From Larkinella sp051857545 (GTDB lineage: Bacteria; Bacteroidota; Bacteroidia; Cytophagales; Spirosomataceae), in the NCBI RefSeq assembly GCF_051857545.1, contig NZ_JBPZHB010000005.1, forward strand, positions 558,001 to 622,000: a DNA stretch of 64,000 bases, given 5' to 3'. Of the stretch, positions 50,786 through 58,809 are shown in pieces. Numbering within the stretch: the first letter of the stretch is position 1; every line of letters begins with the position of its first letter. The translations under genes were made by a program, and so were the position numbers. The notes below the pieces were generated by a model. It was not told the origin of the DNA. It worked only from the letters and a program-made list of their open reading frames with translations, and did not search any database.

Positions 50786-52330
50786 ATGACACCACTGAAT
50801 CGTTCGAATCATCCGGCCACCATTCACCCTGAGCGCGTGTTGCAATTTGGCACAGGCGTTTTGTTGCGTGGATTACCCGACTATTTGATCCATAAAGCTA
50901 ACCAGCAGGGTATTTTCAACGGCAGCATCGTTGTGGTGAAATCCACCGGGGGCGCAACGGATGAATTTGCCGAACAGGATGGGTTGTATACGGTGGTGAC
51001 GCGAGGAATTCAGAAGGGTCAAACGGTGGATAAACACACGGTGGTGTCGGCCGTCAGCCGCGTCATTTCGGCCAAGGAAGACTGGAAAGCCGTGCTCGAC
51101 ATTGCCAAAAAACCGTCGTTGCAGGTCATCATTTCCAACACGACCGAAGTTGGAATCCAGTATGTGGCCGAGAGCATTTTCCAGAATCCTCCGCAGTCAT
51201 ATCCGGCCAAACTAACGGCTTTCTTATACGAACGATTCAAGAATTTTGGCGGTGGCCGCAGCAAAGGGATGGTGGTCATTCCCACCGAACTAATTACCGA
51301 CAACGGGCTGAAACTGCGCGACATCGTCGAAAAAGTAGCCAAACACAACGAACTCGGCAAGCTGTTTATGAAGTGGCTGAAATACCATGTTCGCTTCTGT
51401 AACTCACTGGTCGATCGGATTGTACCGGGAAAACCCGACGCCGAAACCCTGCTCCGAAAACAGGAAGAACTGGGCTATGAAGATAAGTTACTGATCATGG
51501 CCGAACCCTACCGGCTGTGGGCCATCGAAGGCGACGACCGCGTCAAAAGCGTGTTGACCTTTGCGAAAGCCGACCCGAGTGTCGTGATCGACGAAGACAT
51601 CAATTTTTACCGCGAGCGCAAACTCCGCGTTCTGAACGGAGGCCATACCATCAGCGTGCCGCTGGCGTATTTGCTCGGTCTGGAAACCGTCAACGAAATG
51701 ATGCTGCACCCGCTGATGGGTCGTTTCGTGGAGGAGGTGATTACGCAGGAGATTGTGCCGACCCTGCCCGAGTGGATGATTCCGGAAGAAAACCCGGATG
51801 CCGTGCGCGAATTTGCCGCCGACGTGCTCGACCGGTTCCGCAATCCGTATATCGAACACCTTCTGCTCAGCATTACGATGCAGGAAACCTCCAAAATGCG
51901 CGCCCGGAATCTGCCGACCATTCAGCGGTTTGTGGAACAGCAACAGCAGGTGCCACAACGAATGGTACTCGGTTTTGCGGCTTACCTGCGGTTTATGAAA
52001 GCCGTTCGGTTCGAAAAAGGGGCCTATCTGGGCGAAGCGACTACGCCTTCCGGTGGCATCATCACCTACCCCATCCGCGACGATTACGCCGAATATTTCT
52101 TCAATATGTGGCAGAAAGTCGATGTACACGATGCGGCTTCGGTGCGCAATTTCGTTCACGCCATCTGCGACGATTCGGCCCTGTGGGAAATGGATCTGCG
52201 ACCCCTCAGCGGTTTTGCCGACGCCGTTGCCGAACAGCTCAATAATCTGCTCACGCTGGGCGTTGAAGCGACTATTGAACGCCAGATGGCAACCGCCGAG
52301 TCTACGACCAGCGGCTCAGGAATTGATTGA
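50786..52330 (+). CDS. uxaB: Tagaturonate reductase (altronate oxidoreductase)
   Basis: 514 aa from the ATG at 50786; the frame is open from a TTG at 50747 but the ATG gives the family start (MTPLNRSNHPATIHPERVLQFGTGVLLRG). NAD site 'RVLQFGTGVLLRGLPDY', 'VRFCNSLVDRIVPGKP' and 'RKLRVLNGGHTISVPLAYLLG' are mannitol-dehydrogenase-family signatures. It interconverts tagaturonate and altronate. No altronate dehydratase (uxaA) is in the window, and mannonate oxidoreductase (uxuB) is not seen. The 3' end overlaps the convergent LytTR gene by 29 bp. Confidence 0.92.
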   Translation: MTPLNRSNHPATIHPERVLQFGTGVLLRGLPDYLIHKANQQGIFNGSIVVVKSTGGATDEFAEQDGLYTVVTRGIQKGQTVDKHTVVSAVSRVISAKEDWKAVLDIAKKPSLQVIISNTTEVGIQYVAESIFQNPPQSYPAKLTAFLYERFKNFGGGRSKGMVVIPTELITDNGLKLRDIVEKVAKHNELGKLFMKWLKYHVRFCNSLVDRIVPGKPDAETLLRKQEELGYEDKLLIMAEPYRLWAIEGDDRVKSVLTFAKADPSVVIDEDINFYRERKLRVLNGGHTISVPLAYLLGLETVNEMMLHPLMGRFVEEVITQEIVPTLPEWMIPEENPDAVREFAADVLDRFRNPYIEHLLLSITMQETSKMRARNLPTIQRFVEQQQQVPQRMVLGFAAYLRFMKAVRFEKGAYLGEATTPSGGIITYPIRDDYAEYFFNMWQKVDVHDAASVRNFVHAICDDSALWEMDLRPLSGFADAVAEQLNNLLTLGVEATIERQMATAESTTSGSGID

Positions 52331-53057
52331 AAGCATCTTTGTGCTGGTCACTGACGGGAATGGTGGCCGAACCAATCTGGATGGTGTTGCGCGTTACGGC
52401 CTCAATTTTGTCCAAAGCGACGATAAACGAGCGGTGAACGCGCATAAACCGCCGGGAGGGCAGTTTGTCTTCCAGGGCTTTCAAACTCGTTAGCGACAGA
52501 ATCGGCTTCGGAACAGCTTCGGGGCGGTCTTTTCGTAAGTGCACTTTCACGTAATCCTTCAGTCCTTCGATGTAGAGAATGTCATTGAAGGCAATCCGGA
52601 CCAGTTGGTACTCCACTTTCAGAAACAGGTATTCTTCTTCCGGTTCGGGCGCAACCGGCAGCGTGATGGTGGGCCGGTTGATCAACTCAAAGTAGGCCCG
52701 GGCCTTGTTGGCTGCCCGCAAAAATTCTTCGTAATTAAACGGTTTGAGCAGGTAATCCAGCGCATCGACCTTGTAGCCTTCCAGCGCAAAATGATTAAAA
52801 GCCGTTGTGAAAATGATCCTTGGGGCGCTGCCGGTTTGATTCCGCTCCAACACACGGGCGAGCTCCATCCCCGTCAGATCGGGCATTTGAATATCCAGAA
52901 ACAACAGATCGACCGGATGATCGTGCAGGCCCTGTAAGGCTTCGACGGCGCTGCTGTAGCGACCAGCCAGGGTAAGAAACGGCGTTTTTTCGACAAACGC
53001 ACACACCAGCCCGAGGGCCAGGGGTTCGTCGTCTACCGCAATGCAATTGAGGGTCAT
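52302..53057 (-). CDS. LytTR-family response regulator
   Basis: 251 aa. Receiver domain: 'AVDDEPLA' (Asp9/Asp10), phosphoacceptor Asp55 in 'LLFLDIQMPDLTG', Thr in 'IFTTAF', Lys in 'YLLKPF'. LytTR DNA-binding domain in the last about 110 residues ('YIEGLKDYVKVHL', 'FMRVHRSFIVALDKIEAV', 'IPVSDQHKDAF'). It overlaps its kinase by 4 bp (ATGA, 53054-53057), so the two form one module. Targets are likely imperfect direct repeats, which I did not find nearby. It overlaps uxaB tail to tail. Confidence 0.93.
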   Translation of the reverse strand: MTLNCIAVDDEPLALGLVCAFVEKTPFLTLAGRYSSAVEALQGLHDHPVDLLFLDIQMPDLTGMELARVLERNQTGSAPRIIFTTAFNHFALEGYKVDALDYLLKPFNYEEFLRAANKARAYFELINRPTITLPVAPEPEEEYLFLKVEYQLVRIAFNDILYIEGLKDYVKVHLRKDRPEAVPKPILSLTSLKALEDKLPSRRFMRVHRSFIVALDKIEAVTRNTIQIGSATIPVSDQHKDAFNQFLSRWS

Positions 53058-54124
53058 GTAAGTTGCAGGTTCAGATGAACCAGGTACTCGTTTTCGGGGG
53101 TGTCTTCTTTCACCGAAAGCTCATAGCGCTCGGGATAGAGCAAATCGAGCCGCCGACGTGTGTTGGTAAGGCCGATGCCACTGCCGACTTCGAGTGACTG
53201 ATTTTTTTCGGGAAAGATCGTGTTTCTCACTTCCATTTCCAACTTTGACCCTTCCTGGTGAATAACAATACTGATCCGGCTGGGTCGCATGGCACTGACC
53301 CCGTGTTTAAAAGCATTTTCGACAAAAGGCAGCAGCAGCATCGGCGCCACCGGCACATCCTGCAAAGGTGTTGGCTGTTCGAGCGTCACGGTTACTTTAT
53401 CCGTTAGCCGAAGCTGCATGAGTTGAATGTAATCCTGAACAAAGTCGATTTCCTTGCTCAGCATGGTGGTATCGTTACCGGTTTCGTAGAGAACGTACCG
53501 CATCATACGCGACAGCCGGTGCAGGGCTTCCCGCGACGCTTCTACGTCGAGGAGCGTCAGGGCGTAAATGTTGTTGAGCGTATTGAAAAAAAAGTGGGGA
53601 TTGATCTGGGCTTTCAGAAAAGACAATTCGGAACTAACCCGGGCCTGTTCCAGACTCAGCCGCAGCCGGGCGTCTTCCTGCCATTTCTGAACGGAGGCAA
53701 TGCTGGTTCCGATGCCTAACATCAAAAACGTGGTAACCAGCACCGACTGGCTCCAGCCCCAGATATTCCGGGGTTTCCGAACTCCACCCTCGGGGTGAAA
53801 CGCCCTGAACATCAGTTCCGGTAAGTTAAACCAGGTGTCGATGCTAAACAGCAGGATCAGGACAATGGCCGCCGTCAGAACAAGCGATCCAACATACATC
53901 CCGGTTTTATCGCGGAAGAGCAGTTGAGGCACCAATACCAGCGTGTTGAGGTAAAAGGCACCGACCAGCAGACAGAAGTAAATCCCCTGTTTGATCCAGA
54001 ACAAAGTGGGCAACGTAACATCCCAGTTCAATGGCTGATAAACCAGCAGGGCAAAGCCCAGCAAGCCCCAGGCCAGAACGTGCGTCAGGACCGGGACATT
54101 ACGACGTAACGTGAGTAAATTCAT
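53054..54124 (-). CDS. LytS-type sensor histidine kinase
   Basis: 356 aa from the ATG at 54124 (MNLLTLRRNVPVLTHVLAW); an ATG at 54154 adds ten residues. Four membrane segments at the N-terminus ('LAWGLLGFALLVYQPL', 'GIYFCLLVGAFYLNTLVLV', 'MYVGSLVLTAAIVLILLFSI', 'VLVTTFLMLGIGTSIA'), then the His_kinase domain 'FLKAQINPHFFFNTLNNIYALTLLD' with the phospho-His, and an ATPase domain with 'PFVENAFKHGVSAM' (N box) and 'GSGIGLTNTRRRLDLLYP' (G box). No extracellular sensor domain, so the signal is sensed in or near the membrane. Confidence 0.93.
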   Translation of the reverse strand: MNLLTLRRNVPVLTHVLAWGLLGFALLVYQPLNWDVTLPTLFWIKQGIYFCLLVGAFYLNTLVLVPQLLFRDKTGMYVGSLVLTAAIVLILLFSIDTWFNLPELMFRAFHPEGGVRKPRNIWGWSQSVLVTTFLMLGIGTSIASVQKWQEDARLRLSLEQARVSSELSFLKAQINPHFFFNTLNNIYALTLLDVEASREALHRLSRMMRYVLYETGNDTTMLSKEIDFVQDYIQLMQLRLTDKVTVTLEQPTPLQDVPVAPMLLLPFVENAFKHGVSAMRPSRISIVIHQEGSKLEMEVRNTIFPEKNQSLEVGSGIGLTNTRRRLDLLYPERYELSVKEDTPENEYLVHLNLQLT

Positions 54125-54616
54125 GGGATGATAGGATGATTGCGAGCAAAACACTCAGGTTCAAAAATCTTCTGAAACGACAAAACAACCTGGTATCAAA
54201 TGAAACCAGGTTGTCCAACTACCATCTCTATTAAAAAATATCTGTGCAGCAAGTGTATCTATGTAGTGATCGTTCGACGGAAATCAAGGAAGGTGTCGAA
54301 ACGGGTAAAAGTGTCAATTGATTTACAATCATACGGCACAAAAGCCAAAACCGACGGGAAGAATCGACAAATTGCCAGCTTGTCCCGACCAATAGCCGAT
54401 TTTTACCTATTAGCCACCTCCGAACCTCTTTTCGGAACAAAACCGGTTCATTTTTGGCATTAATCGGTCGAAACACGCCTTTAGTCGACATCCGTAACTT
54501 GCTGGTATATCGCGTTTTGCGGGCCGTTTTTTCCGCTGTTGCTTTGTATCGTTGATCAGCCGAAACCGGCCACCAACCCACCAATCAGTTCATTTCACAC
54601 AAAAATACATAATCGT
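54125..54616. other. Intergenic region between the kinase and the small secreted protein
   Basis: About 490 bp. It holds a 10-bp perfect hairpin ACAACCTGGT/ACCAGGTTGT (54185-54194 / 54205-54214) in the kinase leader side and the promoter at 54516-54546. Open frames of 87 and 117 codons exist on the two strands, but neither has family features; I regard both as chance. Confidence 0.5.
54516..54546 (+). promoter_or_regulatory. Promoter of the 130-aa secreted protein
   Basis: TTTG (54516-54519), exactly 19 bp, TTGCTTTG (54539-54546; one mismatch to TAnnTTTG). The following TATCGT block is the same as before the DinB gene (CTTTGTATCGT in both). It predicts a start near 54553 and a leader of about 65 nt. 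Confidence 0.75.
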
Positions 54617-55009
54617 ATGAAAACCGCATTTGCTTCCATCGTTGCCGCTCTTTTGGTCAGTGCCTCATCCTTGAGTTTCGCCAACATCACCCCCAAACCG
54701 GGTGATCAGGCCCCCTTCGAGTCCTCGGTCATTGCGTTTCCGTCTACCATGAAAATTGACGTAGTTGTTCAGAATCTGGAAGGTGCCAACCTGACGATCC
54801 GGCTCGTCGACCGCCTGGGCAATATCCAGGCCACGCAAAGACTCGGCAAACACGAGAAAGCCCTCCGTACCCGCTTCGATATCAGTGCTCTAACCGACGG
54901 CATCTACAAAGTAGTGGTGTCGGATGGTGCCAACACCCGGACGCAGGAAATCAATATTTCGACCAACGTGCCAACCCCCACGACCTACCGCACGGTTTCC
55001 ATTGGGTAA
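54617..55009 (+). CDS. Small secreted beta-sandwich-like protein, 130 aa
   Basis: Signal peptide MKTAFASIVAALLVSASSLSFA. The mature part ('KIDVVVQNLEGANLTIRLVDRLGNIQATQRLGKHEKALRTRFDISALTDGIYKVVVSDG') has the strand pattern of DUF3244/Por-secretion-like immunoglobulin folds, including the '.R.D.S.L..GIY.V.V..G' ending. It lacks the C-terminal Lys-rich tail of a full type IX sorting signal, so it may be a free periplasmic protein. The start is supported by the promoter at 54516-54546. Function unknown. Confidence 0.75.
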   Translation: MKTAFASIVAALLVSASSLSFANITPKPGDQAPFESSVIAFPSTMKIDVVVQNLEGANLTIRLVDRLGNIQATQRLGKHEKALRTRFDISALTDGIYKVVVSDGANTRTQEINISTNVPTPTTYRTVSIG

Positions 55010-55016
55010 TTTGTTG

Positions 55017-55050
55017 ATCAGGACAACCGCCGATGGGTAGTTGTCCTGAT
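55017..55050 (+). terminator. Hairpin terminator after the 130-aa protein
   Basis: Perfect 11-bp arms ATCAGGACAAC (55017-55027) and GTTGTCCTGAT (55040-55050), 12-nt loop, beginning 7 bp after the stop. The T-run is weak (CTTCAT), so it may be a partial terminator. Confidence 0.65.
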
Positions 55051-55131
55051 CTTCATCCCAATAATACCATTTGGATTCATCGGTCAAAAGACGTCATCCG
55101 GCGACGTTTTCACGCCCTTAGTCTATTTCGT

Positions 55132-55162
55132 TTTCCAGAATCCCCCCACAATCGTTGATTTG
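55132..55162 (+). promoter_or_regulatory. Promoter of the second TonB receptor
   Basis: TTTC (55132-55135), 19 bp, TTGATTTG (55155-55162); one mismatch in each box. It predicts a short leader of about 25 nt before the ATG at 55192. Confidence 0.6.
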
Positions 55163-55191
55163 CATATTCATTGTCTAATGAACTCGAAATC

Positions 55192-57879
55192 ATGAACAAA
55201 TTTTCCCTCTCTCTATTTGTTACAGTACTATGCAGTCTGGCTGCCGTTCAGACATTCGCCCAGTTTCCGGGCGGGGGCGGTGGTTTTGGCGGGGGTCGCA
55301 TGGGACCCGGTGGCCAGCGCGGTGGTGAAAAAGAAAAAACATTCATTCCCGGAACGGTAGACGACGATAAACCCCGCGGCAACGGCAAGATTTCCGGTCT
55401 GGTGATGGACTCGACTTCCAACAAACCCGTTGAATATACGACCATTGCCCTGCTCGACATCAAAACCGGCAAGCCCATTGACGGAACCACCGCCGACGGC
55501 AAAGGAAAATTTACCCTATCCAAACTCGCTCCCGGCGAATACCGACTCCAATACTCTTTCATTGGTTACCAAAATAAAGTGTCGGCTCCAATCAAAATTG
55601 AGAAGGGGTCGGATATGAACGTGGGCGTCATCAAACTGTCGCAGGACGTGCGGCTGCTCAACGAAGTAACCGTTACGGGTCAGGCGGCTCTGATTGAAGA
55701 GAAAGTAGACCGGCTGGTGTATAACGCCGAAAAAGACATTACGTCCAAAGGGGGCGATGCCGCCGACATCATGCGGAAAGTCCCGATGCTGAGCGTCGAC
55801 CTGGACGGTAACGTCAGTCTGCGTGGCAGCAGCAACGTTCGGGTTCTGATCAACAACAAACCGTCGACCATTGTGGCCAGCAGCGTAGCCGACGCGCTCA
55901 AGCAGATTCCGGCCGACATGATCAAGTCGATTGAAGTCATCACCAGCCCATCGGCCAAATACGACGCGGAAGGTTCAGCTGGTATCATCAACATCGTCAC
56001 CAAAAAGAATACGCTACAGGGCGCAACCCTAAACATGGACGTCGGCACGGGCAACCGGAGTTCGAACCTGAACCTGAACGCCAGCTACCGTCAGGGCAAA
56101 ATGGGCTTCAACCTCGGCGGTTTTGGCCGGGCGATGTACAACATCAGAGGAGCTTTCAACAGCACGCAACAGACCATCGGCCAACTGGGCACGACCACCA
56201 CAATTCAAAACGCCGATACCCGCCAGGCCGGGATGTTCGGTAACTATCAGTTGGGGTGGGATTACGACATTGACAAAAACACCTCGCTGTCGGCCAGCCT
56301 GCGCTACGGGATGCGGAACATGACCAACTATCAGGACAACCTGCAAACGCTGTCGTACATCAACCTGCTGTCTACCATGACCGGTCGGAACGTGGAAACC
56401 AAAAACCTCTCCGGTACGGTCGATGCCAACGTGAGCTACACCAAGACGTACAAGCCAAACCAGGAATTCAGCGTTCTGGGGTTATACAGCCGCAATAACA
56501 ACACCAACAACTTTGTGGCGGAACTGCTCAATGGCACCGACATGCAAACCATCACCAGCCGCCAGCGCAACGACAACCTGAGCTACAACCAGGAATCGAC
56601 CTTGCAGATGGATTACCAGACGCCGATCAAAGCAAATCAGTTGCTGGAGTTTGGCGGAAAAGGCATCTTTCGGAATGTCAACAGCGACTACCAGTATTAT
56701 ACGACGATGGGCGATAACGAGAACTATCAGATCAGCCCGATTCAACCGGCCAATACGCTGGACTACAACCAGAACATCATGGCAACGTACGTTGCCTACA
56801 CGTATGCATCCAAGACGAAATGGACACTGAAAGCCGGTGGCCGTTACGAGTACACGTTCATCAACGCCAAGTTCAGTAACGAGCAGGGCAGCGATTTGAG
56901 TGACATTCCGGACTACGGTGTTTTTGTACCGAGCGTGAACCTGTCGAAAGGACTGAAAGGCGGAAAAATCGTGAAACTAGGTTACAACCGCCGGATTCAA
57001 CGGCCGGGCATCCAGTTCCTGAACCCCAACATCAACGCTGCTAACCCCCTCAACACCAGCCAGGGGAATCCGTATCTGAGACCGGAATATACCGACAACG
57101 TTGAACTGGGCCTGAGCGGTCAGATCAAGAAATTCTACATGAATGCAACGCTGTTTGCCCGCCAGACCAACAACTCCATTACGAGTGTTCGGGATGTGAC
57201 ACAGATCAATACCGGAACCACCGAAAACCCGGTGTTTCAGCAGGCCATCAGCAGTACCTTCCAGAACATCGGGAAAGAGCAGGCCTATGGGGTGAATTTA
57301 TTCACGAATGTGACCCTGTTCTCCAAATGGCAACTGGGTGGTGGTGTTGATCTGTACCACACGTATCTGACCAACAACAACGCCAGTGCCATCTACGGCG
57401 CTTCCAACTCGGGCTGGGTCATCGGTGGCCGGTTGTTCACGAGCGTTACGCTGAAAAACGGCTGGGGCCTACAGGGCTTCGGTGGAGGACGCGGGCGGCA
57501 GATCAACCTGCAGGGTTATCAGGGCAGCTTTGCGTTCTACAACCTGGGTGTCAAGAAAGATTTCAATAACAAACGGGGCAGCATCGGTCTGGGTGCCGAA
57601 AACTTCCTGAACCACCCCTTTAAAGTGCGTTCGGAATCGTCATCACCGATTTTGACCCAGAGAAGCGTCAACAGCATGTACAATGCCGGGGTTCGCGTGA
57701 ACTTCTCCTACCGGCTGGGTAAAATGAGTCTCGACGGTTCCGGTTTCAGCTTCGGCCGCCGGAAGAAAACCATCAACAACGACGACCAGAAAGGCGGTGG
57801 TGGTGACGATGGCGGTGGTGCCGTACAACAGGCTCCCGCCACCGGTGGCGCAACGGGCGGACGTCCCCGTCAAAAATAA
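55192..57879 (+). CDS. TonB-dependent receptor, OMP_b-brl_3 family, with Gly-rich ends
   Basis: 895 aa from the ATG at 55192, which is followed by a signal peptide (MNKFSLSLFVTVLCSLAAVQ, then TFAQ). The mature N-terminus is a Gly-rich stretch (FPGGGGGFGGGRMGPGGQRG), then a carboxypeptidase-like domain ('ISGLVMDSTSNKPVEYTTIALLD'), plug ('GGDAADIMRKVPMLSVDLDGNVSLRG', 'SAKYDAEGSAGIINIVTKK') and a long barrel. The C-terminal 35 residues are again Gly/Asp-rich and follow the last barrel strand, which is unusual because the last strand normally ends the protein. Related to the receptor at 10.9 kb. Ligand unknown. Confidence 0.9.
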   Translation: MNKFSLSLFVTVLCSLAAVQTFAQFPGGGGGFGGGRMGPGGQRGGEKEKTFIPGTVDDDKPRGNGKISGLVMDSTSNKPVEYTTIALLDIKTGKPIDGTTADGKGKFTLSKLAPGEYRLQYSFIGYQNKVSAPIKIEKGSDMNVGVIKLSQDVRLLNEVTVTGQAALIEEKVDRLVYNAEKDITSKGGDAADIMRKVPMLSVDLDGNVSLRGSSNVRVLINNKPSTIVASSVADALKQIPADMIKSIEVITSPSAKYDAEGSAGIINIVTKKNTLQGATLNMDVGTGNRSSNLNLNASYRQGKMGFNLGGFGRAMYNIRGAFNSTQQTIGQLGTTTTIQNADTRQAGMFGNYQLGWDYDIDKNTSLSASLRYGMRNMTNYQDNLQTLSYINLLSTMTGRNVETKNLSGTVDANVSYTKTYKPNQEFSVLGLYSRNNNTNNFVAELLNGTDMQTITSRQRNDNLSYNQESTLQMDYQTPIKANQLLEFGGKGIFRNVNSDYQYYTTMGDNENYQISPIQPANTLDYNQNIMATYVAYTYASKTKWTLKAGGRYEYTFINAKFSNEQGSDLSDIPDYGVFVPSVNLSKGLKGGKIVKLGYNRRIQRPGIQFLNPNINAANPLNTSQGNPYLRPEYTDNVELGLSGQIKKFYMNATLFARQTNNSITSVRDVTQINTGTTENPVFQQAISSTFQNIGKEQAYGVNLFTNVTLFSKWQLGGGVDLYHTYLTNNNASAIYGASNSGWVIGGRLFTSVTLKNGWGLQGFGGGRGRQINLQGYQGSFAFYNLGVKKDFNNKRGSIGLGAENFLNHPFKVRSESSSPILTQRSVNSMYNAGVRVNFSYRLGKMSLDGSGFSFGRRKKTINNDDQKGGGGDDGGGAVQQAPATGGATGGRPRQK

Positions 57880-57902
57880 TTTGGAGTACCCTGAATCCAT
57901 GG

Positions 57903-57934
57903 CCGCACTTTCAGACCAAACTCTGAAAGTGCGG
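57903..57934 (+). terminator. Hairpin terminator after the TonB receptor
   Basis: Perfect 13-bp arms (57903-57915 / 57922-57934, CCGCACTTTCAGA), 6-nt loop, then TTTAGTT. Located 23 bp after the stop codon and 42 bp before the yceI-like ATG. Confidence 0.8.
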
Positions 57935-57976
57935 TTTAGTTAAAACCGTATCATTTAACCAACCTCTCTATTTTTT

Positions 57977-58630
57977 ATGAAAACGAAGCAAATTTTTGCC
58001 GGCCTGTTAGCTCTGGGTATGCTGGCTTCCACCCCATTGACCATCATCGCCGGAACGCCGGGATCGGACAAACGTCCGGGAAAAGTCGTCGCCAAAACCG
58101 TTACCTACGCGGTTGATACCGAACAGAGTACCGTGGTCTGGAACGCCAAGAAAGTGGGCGGTGAACATACCGGAAACATCAAATTATCGAAAGGCGAATT
58201 CGTTTTCAATGGCAACAAGTTGACAGCGGGTACGTTTACGGCCGACATGACGACACTGAGCGAGAATAAAAACAGCGAGCGCGTGGTGAACCACCTGAAA
58301 GGCGATGATTTCTTTTCCGTCGACAAGAACCCAACGGCCGCTTTCAAAATCACGAAGCTGGATGCCATTTCGGGAGCCAAAGCCGGAGAAGCCAACTACA
58401 ACGTAACCGGCGATCTGACCATCAAAGGAAACACCAACCCCATTACGTTTCCGGCGGTTGTGAAAGTAGCGGGCGACGCGGTGGAAGCTACGGCGAAACT
58501 GGTTGTCAACCGGCTGGCGTACGACATCAAATACCGGGCTGCGGTTATCGGTACGGCGGCTGATAAAATCATTGAAGATACCTTTACGCTGGATCTGAAA
58601 CTGGTCGGCAAGAAATCGAAACCGATGTAA
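57977..58630 (+). CDS. YceI family periplasmic protein
   Basis: 217 aa with signal peptide (MKTKQIFAGLLALGMLASTPLTIIA). YceI lipocalin-like barrel: 'YAVDTEQSTVVWNAKKVGGEHTGNIKLSKGEFVF', 'RVVNHLKGDDFFSVDKNPTAAFKITKLD', 'VTGDLTIKGNTNPITFPAVV', 'IIEDTFTLDLKLVGKK'. Family members bind isoprenoid quinones or similar lipids in the periplasm. It lies alone between two terminator-like regions. The adjacent cytochrome-containing dehydrogenase makes a quinone link possible, but nothing in the sequence proves it. Confidence 0.92.
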   Translation: MKTKQIFAGLLALGMLASTPLTIIAGTPGSDKRPGKVVAKTVTYAVDTEQSTVVWNAKKVGGEHTGNIKLSKGEFVFNGNKLTAGTFTADMTTLSENKNSERVVNHLKGDDFFSVDKNPTAAFKITKLDAISGAKAGEANYNVTGDLTIKGNTNPITFPAVVKVAGDAVEATAKLVVNRLAYDIKYRAAVIGTAADKIIEDTFTLDLKLVGKKSKPM

Positions 58631-58809
58631 TTCAGAACCGTGCAGTTTCTGCTCACCGTTTTAAGTCATTCGTTGTCAAAAGGATTTACGCGTTTTCATT
58701 AATTAATACTATTTTTAATGAAAACCGCTACATTCTAATGGCAACGAATGATTTTTTTATGGCATTCGCTGCTCAACAACAAACCACAAAGAATACCGGA
58801 CCAATTAGC

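Noticed and set aside
54200..54584. Open frames of 87 and 117 codons in the kinase upstream region
   Set aside because: No start context or homology features; they overlap each other on opposite strands and one crosses a mapped promoter.
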